Source: Saccharum officinarum
Taxonomy: Eukaryota; Streptophyta; Magnoliopsida; Poales; Poaceae
Direction: 5' to 3'
Assembly: GCA_020631735.1 (NCBI GenBank)
Contig: CM036215.1
Coordinates: 12,922,346 to 12,986,345 of the forward strand
DNA: 64,000 nucleotides
A program made the translations under genes and the position numbers. Position 1 is the stretch's first letter. Every line of letters starts with the position of its first letter. The notes beneath the pieces were generated by a model. That model had not been told where the DNA came from, searched no databases, and was given only the letters and a program-made list of their open reading frames with translations. Positions 23,281 through 33,945 of the stretch are shown here, piece by piece.

Positions 23281-24110
23281 TCTGGTGCTTCTTCAGAAAA
23301 AATCATATAATATCAAAACTTTCTCAACTTTGAGGGTTTTCGAGAGATGAGTTTTGATTTGCACAATGCAATACAATGACAATCAGCCTAAACTGGCTAA
23401 AAGCAGCTATTTTGTATCCTGAGATTCAATTCGCCAGAAATGGTATAATCACTCGAAAACTCATAAAATGTTCTAAAAGAAAAAATGGCGACAACTACAA
23501 ATCCGTTAACCAATAGATAGAAATAATTAACCGACAATTTCATGGCGCTTCAAGGAATGGGCCCAATAACATTTGTACTCATCAATCAACAAACACAAAA
23601 CAATAATGTACAAATTCGTTATGCTACAAGTAGACACCAATAGTCCATAACTATGTTAATAAGCAATGACGTGCAAATGGCCAACAATATACATGTTCGT
23701 TGCGTAAGGTGTGAAACGACAATGTACAAGTTCGTTATACTATGAGCGGACACCAACGGTCAATAACTGCGTTAGGGCAATGGCGCGTAAACCGACAATC
23801 TACATGTGTGTTATATAAGGTGCTAAACGACAACGTACATGCTCGTTATGCTACAAGTAGACACCAACGGTCTATAATCGGTGTTAGCAACGACGCGTGA
23901 AACCAACAATCTACACGTTTGTTATGTAGGATCAGAGCTACCGCACTTGTTAAGTATAGAGCAATTTGTTAAGTATAGAGCAACAAAAATTTCAAAAACT
24001 CCAATATGGAAAAGCCCAATCTCACTCTAATAAGATTCCTATAGAAGCATCCTCTAACTTTCCAACAAGACTTGTTGGACCTGTTGGCGTGCACTTGATT
24101 GTTTGTCCTC
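23280..24110. repeat. Dispersed repeat copy (c) with 112 bp tandem sub-repeats
   Basis: Same-order match to copy (a) at the start of the window: the TCAAAACTTTCTCAACTTTGAGG start, AATGACAATCAGCC, AACCAATAGATAGAAAT, then CTATAGAAGCATCCTCTAACTTTCC. The middle holds three units of about 112 bp. Each begins near ACAATGTACAAGTTCGTTAT (about 23607, 23717, 23829) and includes GGACACCAACGGTC(T/A)ATAA. No coding potential. Confidence 0.6.
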
Positions 24111-24248
24111 TATAGCTTACAGCTATGTACATCTTTAAGCCATCCTTAATTTGTTTTTTAGTAATAAAAAAGAGACATGATATAAAGGTATTTGTTTTTT
24201 GTGCAACAGAATAAGAAGACTACACGAAAGCAGTGACTGACCAGGGCA

Positions 24249-27195
24249 CACTACCAGAAACAGTATCTTTGCCGAGCGTCATATGCTTTCCCGAGCGCCA
24301 AATATCGGGCGCTCGGCAAAGAATCCTTTGCCGAGAGCCTGCGCTCGGCAAAGATTGGCTCTCGGCAAATCCAAGTTTTGCCGAGAGCTCGACGCTCGGC
24401 AAATATTAGCTCTCGGCAAAGCCAAACTTTGCCGAGAGCTCGACTCTCGGTAAACAAAAAATCTCGGCAAAGCCTCAACCCCCACAAACGGCACCCTTAC
24501 GTCGTCATCTTTGCCGAGAGCCTGCTGTTAGGATCTCGGCAAAATATTTTCTTTGCCGAGAGCCTCAGCCAAGGCTCTCGGCAAATTTTTTTTTTGGATT
24601 TTTGGTCCCAAATTTTTTGTGCAGCCTTGCTACAGTACTATAAGCCAAAATTTGAAATTTGGTGTATTTTCCATCCCTCTTGCTATGGCATGTCGTGTGG
24701 GCAAACTGGCATGTGCCCATGTCCTTGGCTCCTTGCACCTCGAAAAGAAGAAAAGAGTAGTGCATATCCCTAACTCCTTCCAAGTTTTCAGACTGCAATG
24801 GCCTTGTGGTTAATGTATAGTCCTAATGCTGTTTAAGTAGTTAGATGTTAGTTAACGGTGAGCCTTTAGAATATCTGATCCACCATTTCTGACTCAAAAG
24901 GATCATGCTTGTTTTAGTTTGGCTGAATTCATTGCTATGCAAGGTGCCAGTCTTGCAACCATGAAATTTGCTTTGTCAGAAGTCGCCAGAATTCATGACC
25001 AACATTGCTTTGTCACAGCCAAATGAATTTAGCAAATCGTCAGAAGTCAGAACTTGTAGGCACATACAATTTGCTGACAATGACATGCAAACTCAAAATA
25101 AAAACAGCAGCGAGTATAATTATATGTAGTTGCAGGATCGTCCACTGCGGGTCTGCCTGCACCGCTTCACCTCGCCACTGCACCGACTCGTCACTGCGCC
25201 GCTAGCCTGACTCCGCCACCACCCTAGGTATAAATAACCTCTCCTCCCGGATAAGGGTTGTAGGTCATGAACCCAGTTAGGCGTCTCCCGTCCGAAAGAG
25301 ATACGGTTGGAGGTATGCAGATCTCTGCATGTCGATAACTGTATCTGTTTCGGATTGTCCATGTTACTTGGACAGCCCGCGGATGCGTAGATGAGGCTAG
25401 CTCCCATGGTCTGCCCTGATTCGAGACGGAGTTTCGGCATCACCTCCCTATTGTTCTCCAGAGACCTCCTACAACCCCGACGGACCCCCCCCCCCCCGAG
25501 GCATACTCCAACTCCAGCGTCCACACCCGTCTCACTGACTACACAGAGGCGGCAAGGGCGGTCCATGGGGCCGACTTTGATCCGGCCAACGAGGACCTGG
25601 ACGGAAGCCTCGTGATGAGGGTCGGAGGAGGGAAGAAGCACGGGCGGTATTGGCTTGGCGACGGCGTCATCGACTCGTCCTCCACTCCCACTCTGTCCCA
25701 GCTCCGAGCACAGACCACGAGCGGGAGCGTCCCCATACGCCCACGCCCGTCGCCTTCGCAGTCGCGGGTCGCCGAGCTCGAGGTTATTTTTGTTTTACTC
25801 GTCGTACATTGATGTTTAAATGTTTGCATTGTTCTAACATTCCCTTTGTATTATCGCAGGCCCGCCTAGAAAGAGAAAGGGAGGAGCGCAAGCTTGCCGA
25901 GGCCTAGATGCGGTCCCAGATGGAGGCCCGGTTGGAGGCCCAAGCTAAGCAGATGCAAGATCTCATCACGTTCATGGCCTCCCTGGGCATGCAGGTGCCC
26001 GCGACGCTCATGGCTCCTCCACCGCCGTCTCAGAACACGGATGCTACTTCTGTGAGTATCGATTCCTCAGTGTTTTGTTTCTGCATTTGCTTGTCTGACA
26101 TAGACATCTAATTTTTGCAGCCTCCGTCGGCGGGTTCGAACAACCCGCAAGCGCCTGGATGGAACACGCCCGGGGGTCAAGGCGGAACTGCTTCTCCGGG
26201 GTGGCCAGGGCAAGGTTGGCCATGACTGTGTTTAAAGTGTCGTCTCTAGTAGATTGTGAACTTTAGAATGAAAACTTATTATGTTTCGATGATAACTTGT
26301 AATGGTTAACTTTTGTTTAGTTCAAATATTGTGATGAATGTGCTATATGCGTGGTGTATGTGAACGTGACATATATGTGATGAATGTGATATGTAGATGT
26401 GATATATGTGTTTATACGTGATGAATGTGATTTATATGTGATGAATGTGTTTATATGTGATAATGTGATTTATATGTGTAATGAAGTGGAAAATCAAAAG
26501 AAAAAACCAAAATTTCTCACTTTGCCGAGGGTTCCTCTCGGCAAAGCTGGGAAACATGACTGGAAAAATACCCATTTTCCAGCTTTGCCGAGCGCAATGA
26601 CCGTTGCACTCGGCAAAGGACAGGCTTTACCGAGAGCCTGGTCAGACTGGCCCTCGGCAAACATTTTTTTTTAAAAAAAAAGAAAATTCTTTGTCGAAAG
26701 CCGGCTCTCGGCAAACATTTTCCTTTTTTTAAAAAAAAAAAGTTTGCCGAGAGCCTGGCCAGACTGGCTCTCGGCAAAGAATTTTCTTTTTTTTGGGAAA
26801 ACTCTTTGCCGAGAGCCAGTCTGGGCAGGCTCTCGGCAAACATTTTTCTTTTTTTAAAAAAAATGTTTGCCGAGAGCCTGCCTAGACTGGCTCTCGGCAA
26901 AGAATTTTTTTCAAAAAAAAAAAGAAAATTCTTTGCCGAGAGCCAGCCAAATGGGCTCTCGGCAAAGGAAGCGGGCCCGTTAACGGCGCCTTTTCTTTGC
27001 CGAGGGCCGCGTTGGCTCTCGGTAAAGCCTTTACCGAGAGCTCGATAAACGGCTCTCGGCAAAGAAGGCTTTGCCGATCGGGTTTTTGCCGAGGCAGCTT
27101 TGCCGAGAGCTGCTCTCGGCAAAGCCTTTGCCGAGGGTCTGAAAGGCTTTGCCGAGAGCCTGGAGCCCTCGGCAAAGCCGCCAGCTCCAGCAGTG
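24249..27195 (+). mobile_element. Defective CACTA transposon (TTTGCCGAGAG type), TSD GCA
   Basis: It starts CACTACCAGAAACAG and ends with the complement of CACTGCTGGAGC. The terminal repeats are diverged but both keep CACT. The 3 bp TSD GCA matches on both sides (24246-24248 and 27196-27198). Subterminal arrays of TTTGCCGAGAGC and its complement GCTCTCGGCAAA number about sixteen at left (24270-24590) and over twenty-five at right (26515-27180). The interior carries only the 3' part of a TnpA-like gene and no transposase, so movement would need help from another copy. It sits inside a third copy of the local duplication (24110-24248 and 27199-27550). Confidence 0.9.
25498..26225 (+). pseudogene. 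3' remnant of a CACTA Transposase_24/TnpA-like gene
   Basis: Three exons in phase 0 with GT/AG introns: 25498-25782, 25860-26051 and 26121-26225. The product keeps the family's C-terminal region: an ADFDPANEDLDGSLVMRVGG stretch, the HGRYWLGDG motif, a Ser/Pro linker, a charged coiled coil and a Gly/Pro-rich tail. The N-terminal DNA-binding part is absent. Upstream non-coding sequence (about 25238-25440) joins directly across a C run. A TAG at 25905-25907 interrupts exon 2 where a Gln codon would be expected. Confidence 0.8.
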
Positions 27196-27198
27196 GCA

Positions 27199-27550
27199 GG
27201 GCATATCTCTCTCTGGCCCTGGGTTGGGATCTTGGAGATGGAAGCCTGCAGCTGCAGGCGCTACTACAGCTAGAGGGCGTTTACTCGTGTCCTCTCGCCT
27301 AACCCCGGTCGGCCGGTCCACTCCACCGTGTTTTCTGGCCAAAGGCTTCCGTTTCAACTGGCAGGTAACGCTCGCGTCGCGAAGCCGCAGTGACGACGCG
27401 CAAGGCCTGCACGCCGGACTCGCATGACGCATCCAGTGCAGCTACAGCGTCGAATGCCTGGTGTGCTGAGCGAATCCTACGGTCCTCCTGCCTTTCCATT
27501 TTGCCTTGCCTTCAAATTACACACAGCACCCCCATACAAAAGTTTATTTT
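27199..27550. repeat. Third, partial copy of the local duplication (right half)
   Basis: The phrases GGAGATGGAAGCC and ACGCCGGACTCGCATGACGC..ATCCAGTGCAGCTACAGC match 1978-2110 and 3928-4130. Its left half is at about 24110-24248 (ATATAAAGGTATTTGTTTTTT). The CACTA element split it. Confidence 0.6.
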
Positions 27551-28766
27551 AGGCCCTATTTATTAGATGCAAAAAAATTTGAAGTTTTAGAAAAAATATA
27601 ATACCAACGTTTTGTAAAATAGTTTAGTTTTTAAGAGCACCATGAAGTGTTTCGGTACATCAAACTTTACCGTCTTGAAAACCATAATATTGCTAAAACT
27701 GTAGTTTTTGGAGTTCTATAAAATCCACTCTAGACAACATTTTTTAAAACCATAGCTTATTTGCATGTCTATAGGTAACTCTAGTCATCTTTTTTTAACC
27801 ATAGCTTATCTTTTCTTCTCCATTCCTTCCAAAACAACATATTTCTAGTTTTTACCAAATATGATTGTACGTTTTCGTTTGATCAGGGACTCAAAGGTAA
27901 ATAAGTACCACACTGGATTCATCATTAAATATACATTCTTATATAAACAAACCTACCATTATTTAAGAGGCTGATACTAAATAAGTACCACACTGGATTC
28001 ATCATTAAAGACATTCTTATATACAACATATACCTACTTGTCATAAATATTGATGATTTTCTATAAGTTTGGTCAAACTTTAAAAGTTACTTATTTAATC
28101 ACTTTTTGGATCTTATATTGTTCAGTTACAGGTCAAAAATTTGACCACACCATATCCCGGCCCTCCCCTCCCCACCTACCCACCCACACACACCACAAAC
28201 CCATAACCAACAAAATTTTTTTGATGTATGCCATGTATGTACTCATGTTGGTGTTGTTCTTGTACCTTCTGCCACCACTATTTTTATTCTATCTTTATTA
28301 TGCATTTGCAAGTCAAATATTCAAACTTTTTCCTCTTCTTTTTTAAATAAAAATCAAAACCTTTCTATGAGTTTTTGCAAACTTTTAGATTACAATTAAA
28401 AAACTTCCTGCTTCTAACTTTATATATTGAAACTTTTCTACGTGAATACAAAGACTTCTACTACCCAGAGAGAACTTCCTACACCCAAATTATAGTACAA
28501 TATGCAGATCAAACCTTTAAACCTAAATTTTGAAAAAAAAAATACATGTAAATAGCCAAAATTTCATGTCATAGATCCAAACATTTCTACTTGAATATGA
28601 AAACTTTTAAATCCCATATAGAAAACTATGCACTATAAAACTTTTCAACCGTATCTAAAAATTTGTCCACTTGAATTTTGAAAAAAATCAAATTACAAGC
28701 ATATAGAACTTTCTAAATCCCAACATTCAAATTTTAGATATAAATTTTCTATAGCTCCATCTTTAA
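27550..28766. other. AT-rich intergenic DNA
   Basis: Low-complexity A/T-rich sequence. A near-exact direct repeat of about 45 bp (AAATAAGTACCACACTGGATT and following bases) occurs at about 27898 and 27978. No genes or element ends are seen. Confidence 0.5.
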
Positions 28767-29043
28767 GGGTATGTTTGGTAGAGCTCCTCCTACTCTTAAT
28801 TCTCTGTGATAAAAATGATTCGATGACTGAAAGTGATTCTCCTAGATTATCTAAGATAAACTATGTAGGTAAAATGTGATTATGTGACAGACATGAATTA
28901 AGAGATGCTATTTTAGCTTCTAGCCTTCTAGTTTTTTCAAATAATCAATCAGCACATAATCCCTTATCTTTAAAATATTATTTGGCAGATCTTCTATTGG
29001 ATTTGGCCTAAAAGCTGCTTCAGAAGTTGTGCCAAACAAACCA
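28767..29043. mobile_element. PIF/Tourist-like MITE
   Basis: About 277 bp with ends GGGTATGTTTGGTAGAGC and the complement of TGGTTTGTTTGGCACAAC. It is flanked by TAA on both sides (28764-28766 and 29044-29046), which fits a TWA-type target. The open frame on the minus strand is a by-product. Confidence 0.6.
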
Positions 29044-29770
29044 TAAATATAGATAAACTTCGTATCTTTGTTTTTAACTTTCAAATAGTAGATCAGAACC
29101 CTCTCTACATCTACTCTGAAACTTCGTAAAACTATAACTTTTAAGTAGATATTATTCATTGTTTTCATATATAAGATTCAAACGTTTATTAATATATCCA
29201 CAAAATATGATGGGACCCATGCTTATGCCAACGCAGCCTTTTTTTCTTTAACTAATATGTTCCACATAAAAATTAGGCGATGGGAAATGTCACTTTCAAG
29301 GGTTAGCCCACTGACCAGGTATGTATCGTACCGTATTTAGCATAAAATGATATTGTATTCAAGTCAAACCATTTTGAATTTAACCAAGTTGATACAAAAA
29401 GTTATTAATATTTATGATACCAAATATAAACTCGTTATGGAATATATTTTCATGATATATGCCTATTTGGGGTCATAAATATTGATACTCTTTTCTATAA
29501 ATTTATTCAAACTTTAGATGGTCAAATAGTTAGACTGAGCACAGATATAGAATTACACCCTTTTTAGAACGATGATAATATCTCCAATTTGTCCAAATAA
29601 CAAAATGTGATATACTGATCCAGTTGATCTTTTAGGGCACATTCAAATGCGAAAGGCACATAATCAATAATTTAATATAGACACTTGAGAGAGTAGTTAA
29701 TTAAGCAATTGTAAGAGCCTTTATGCCTACAATGGAGTTGGCTATTTTTTTTGTTGCCATAGATATTGTC
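29044..29770. other. AT-rich intergenic DNA
   Basis: No genes, inverted repeats or microsatellites stand out here. Confidence 0.5.
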
Positions 29771-29897
29771 TGGGCTATAAAACTTTCGGTTTTTTTCATG
29801 TGTTAATAGCGTGATCAGTCAGTCATTCAGCAATGTTTTTCTCTCACAAAAAACCAGCCAGATCAGCCAGATTTAAACCCAACGAACAGACTGTCAA
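29770..29897. mobile_element. Short MITE (CTTATCAGCC type), copy 2
   Basis: Shares the GTTTTTCTCTCACAA core and CCAGCCAGATCAGCCAG region with the copy at 1749-1875. Both ends are degenerate. Confidence 0.4.
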
Positions 29898-29909
29898 ATG
29901 CTGCATGAA

Positions 29910-30890
29910 CCCAGAAATTTTGATATTTAACTCGGAGTTCACACGTCCCTCAACATTTGACATCCAAATCGCAAGGCTTTCGAAATTGAACCCTGTGGCT
30001 GTGAATTCTTTTGACTCAAAGGATTGTCTCCTTCCCTATTTTTAATAGTCTCTTCTCTCTAACCAGGCCGCAGAAAAGACCAAAACATCCTTTGCCTTAT
30101 CACCCATATCCATCGGGAACAGACGCGCACTGCGGTCGCGGCGCTTCTCGTCGTCAGGTGCATGCGTGCGCGCGGCGAGCAAGGCCACACCCATGCCCAG
30201 GTGAGGGACAGGCCGCACGTGTGGGTGCGACGCCGGCGAGCTGTGGTGGCTGCACGTGCGGGGCGAACCTGTTGAGCTGTGGCGGTGGCGCTAGCGGCGG
30301 CACGCGCGGGGAGAGCGCGGCGAGCTGTGGCTTTACGCGAGGCGGGCTGCAATCGACCGGTCCTGGAACGAGCTCTCTGGCGCGGCCTCAAGCCCAGCAA
30401 CATCCTGCTCGACGCCGACATGGAGGCATGCGTGGCCGACTTCGGCGTGGCCAAGGCGCTCCAGCAGGGTGCCGCGCCCATGTCCGTCGTCACTGTCTTC
30501 ACTCCCCACTCGACGCTGTCTCCTTCGCATCTTCCTGCGGCTTGTCCAGCGGCTAGTGAATGCGGCCTCGAGTTCAGCAGGTACAGCTCCTCGATGTTGA
30601 AGTTGTCTAGCGGCTCGTGAACGTGGCGAAAAACGAGCACAGAACAGAGCGAGTGACACGTTCTTGGATGGAATCCTGGACAGGGCAGTTTCGACTTTTC
30701 CGGTGGCCTGATTAGTGAGATGAGAATATTGAAAATAGAAAAGAAGAGAAAATAAGAAGAATTCCTTGAATAAAAAAATCGCATCCACAAGATTAAATTT
30801 CGAAAGATCTGTTAATTGGATGTCAAATGTTAAGAGACGTGCCACCACGAGCACGTTGGGAAGAGGGAGTTTCAAAATATTTTAATGTGT
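29910..30890. mobile_element. MULE-like element with long inverted repeats and captured gene pieces (Pack-MULE type)
   Basis: The left arm (about 29938-30080) and right arm (about 30690-30850) are inverted copies of each other. Both read CAACATTTGACATCCAA, then (C/A)TTTCGAAATT, a CT-rich stretch, then CAGGCC(G/A)C...GAAAAG. The arms are about 150-180 bp, far longer than in hAT or CACTA elements, as expected for Mutator-like transposons. The GC-rich interior (about 30100-30650) does not resemble the arms and contains a receptor-kinase fragment. I could not determine the outer ends or a 9 bp TSD. Confidence 0.7.
30280..30495 (+). pseudogene. Captured receptor-like kinase fragment
   Basis: A GLKPSNILLDADMEACVADF segment, then GVAKALQQGAAPMSVV, is the catalytic-loop to activation-segment part of an LRR receptor-like kinase. 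The usual HRDLKPSN is RGLKPSN here, so the catalytic Asp is lost. The DFG motif is intact. Only about 35 residues are kinase-like. Upstream and downstream sequence in this frame does not continue the kinase. A second possible piece (minus strand, about 30540-30640, with EPLDNFNIEELYLLNS) may come from another gene or another exon. No functional protein is expected. Confidence 0.8.
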
Positions 30891-30999
30891 ATTTGAGATC
30901 CTTAATGAATTCAAATGAAAAAATTTGAAGTAGAAAGATTAAGATAATCTATTCGAGTATTAGAACTGTATAGGTCGTTTCATCGTCCTGGATCATTTG

Positions 31000-33898
31000 T
31001 GTCACACCCATTTTTAAGGAACAAATGGAATGCATAATCTTATGTGCGTCCAGAGATCAATCACACATAAGATGACAAATATAAATAGTATCATCACATA
31101 TGTTTATTATATAACGAATAAAATCACAGAGTCTTCACATAACTAAGCGGAAACATAGATAAATCTTGTGGTAGCTAGTTCCATAGCACAGGCACGTCAA
31201 CTAGTTGACCACAAGTCTAGTATTCTTCAGGGAAGTAGAAGTAGTAGTCACTATTTGCACATTCGGGAGTCCATCCTGGGGTGGGGAAATGCAAGGGTGA
31301 GCACGAAAGTACTCAACAAATATAACATGGGGTTCATGAAGCTCAAATAGGGTAGACACTGGTTTGACTGCATGTAGCTTTTAGTTGATCATGTTTTAAG
31401 CAATTGAGTAGCAACAAGTAGGTGATATTCCCATAATAAACACATGATCATGTAAAGAGAATAATAAATAGTAAGAACAAGTAAATTAATAGTGATCTCT
31501 ATTCCATAAGGGTCCAAGGCCGCTCGTGACCGTGAGCACGGCTGATATACCAGTTTTACACTCTGCAGAGGTTGTACACTTTCACTATGAGTCGTGATCC
31601 CCAAAAGTCTGAGGTCATGACTCCCCATTGGACAGATAAGTTTCATTATAAAGTCTTTCCAAGGTTCGTCTAACAAGTTAGGGCCGCTAGGTTTCGTGGC
31701 CTGCAAATGTAGAGCCCCCTTCCGTATGGCACAATGACACGCAGCCTATACACATAGGGACAGAAGCCGCACTACACCCAACCCGAAATACACCCCTCTT
31801 GCGCCATAAAGGTAACCACTAACAAGCTAGAAAAGGTCCTCTTATATGACTAAAGCCAGAGCCATGTAGCCCTCATAGCTGTACTGTAAGTCCTGGATGT
31901 TCGCTTACAGATAAGTCCTTATGGAGAGGAATCTAGAGAAAACTCTAGCCCTCTTGTTCTCTGTTGCTAAAAATCATCTTTTAGTGTTATTGCATATATC
32001 ATTAATCAAATTACAAGATTATTATTTATGTGAGCACTAGCAAACTACCCAATGGTATAACCATAGGATTCAAGGAATAAGATCAACACTAAGACATCCT
32101 TAACAAGAAAACACATGCATAATGAATTAAGTGAATTAAAGTGAATAGGTAACAAGAATAGTCACATACTATACTTGCATTGATCTAGCTGATCCTGTTG
32201 ACCTGGTTCGTAATAGTATTCTTGATCACCAACGAACTGCTCACCTTCTATTCTCGATTAACACACCAACATCAATCATCCAGAAGCAATCATACAAAGC
32301 AAACAAATCTATAATTAGAACAGTACACCAACAGTAGTAAAATAAGTTGAAAAGTTTGTAAAATGAATTTACATCTCACTAGGATCACACAGACGCGAAT
32401 TACACGCAAATCGGAGGTAAAACGAAAAAGATATGATTTAAACAAGCTTTTCTTTATTAAAATAATAGATTAAATCTAATCTCAAAATTTAAAAGTGGAG
32501 AACCTACTAAACAGTAACACTATCATGTATATTATGAAATTATAAACCTAACGCAATTTGAACGGGTCAAATCGGAGTTAAAACGGAGAAGTTATGGCTA
32601 AAACAAGTTGAATTGCAAAACTGTAAATACTTGAAAACGTATTTCAACATAACCGAACCAAAGTACGCTTTCAAAAAGAGAAAACAGAATTCTGTAAATG
32701 CGCTTTGGACTGCGGGTTGAGTCAGCATTAATTATAAGGGCTTATTTGCAAAACTATCATCAAAAGGGTATCTTTAGATCTGGGTCGTTGGATCTGAATC
32801 GGATGGCCGAGATTAGATGGCGAGGATGAGAGATGTGGACTCCGGCCACCAACAGTGACCCCACGGTGGCAACTTGGCCGGCGGCGAGCAATTGCTCACT
32901 GGAGTTGAGCAATCCGGCAGCAGGGGACACGATTCGATGAACCGATTGCACAAGAAGGTAGAAGAGAGAGCCGCGAACTCACCTGGATGGATTGGAGCGG
33001 CGGAAATCGGATGAGAACGTCGGGCGGCTCCCAATGGCGGGCGGCGGAGCTCCTGTAAACGGTGGTGATGCTCAAATAGCTAACCAAAGCGAAAAGGAAG
33101 AGAAGAAGGGGCTCGGCGACTTCGGAGTAGCTTCACGAAATCCGTGGAAGGCTTACGGTGGCAGTAGAGCCGACGAACTCGTCAAACCGATCATGAGCGG
33201 CGGCGGCTACTTGAGTTGCGACGGCTTGCTCGTCTCGAGGGCATGGCTAGCGATTGAGGTTGGGAAGAGAGGCGGCGCGAGCGCGGCTACTTATGAGGAG
33301 AGGCTCAATGTGCGGTGCAAGGCAACAAGGTGTCGGGGCGGAGGCGGATTCCATCGACGGTGTCCGGCTCGGTCACGAGCGAGAGAAAGAAGACGATGAC
33401 GACGCTGACAAGTGGCCCCAGGGTGGCAGCTACACGAGGAGAGGAGAAAGGCGCGCGGCTTCGGCCGGTGGACTGCTGGGCCGGGCCGTTACGCGAGCGC
33501 GCGGGAGAAGAAGGACTGGGCCCGCGGTTGCTGAGCTGAGGAGGCCGAGCAGCTTGCTGGGCTGAGGAGGAGAAAAGGCTGAGCAGGTCGAGATCAAAAG
33601 AAGAGGAAGCAGGCCTTCGGGCCAGAAGTTGAGAAAGGAGAGAATTTCTATTTTCTTTTCCTTTTCTAATATTTCAAATGCATTTTCCAATAATTTTTGA
33701 AATCCTTTTCTCTTTGAAATAAAACCAATCAACACAAAGGAAATTATGCAACGGCATGTATGCACAAGCATGTGTCTAACCTTATAGTTGCTTTTATTTA
33801 TCGAAAATTATTATTTTGCTAGGTTAACATGCTCACAAAATTGCATGAATAAATCAAATTCTCCTATTTTAAAATAATGCAAATTTCAGGGTGTTACA
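31000..33898 (-). repeat. Chromovirus 3' LTR
   Basis: 2899 bp, TG...CA. Part of it (about 32990-33560) is unusually GC-rich for the region and gives open frames on the + strand that recur in the other LTR with frameshifts. I take these as non-coding. Confidence 0.95.
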
Positions 33899-33914
33899 AT
33901 TCTACCCCCCTTAA
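33899..33914 (-). other. Polypurine tract of the chromovirus
   Basis: On the minus strand TTAAGGGGGGTAGAAT lies directly before the 3' LTR. This is the expected site for plus-strand DNA priming. Confidence 0.85.
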
Positions 33915-33945
33915 AATGAATCTCGTCCCGAGATTCGGACGACGC

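Noticed and set aside
32992..33565. GC-rich + strand frames in the chromovirus LTR
   Set aside because: They occur in both LTRs with different frameshifts, on the strand opposite to the element's genes; no domain.
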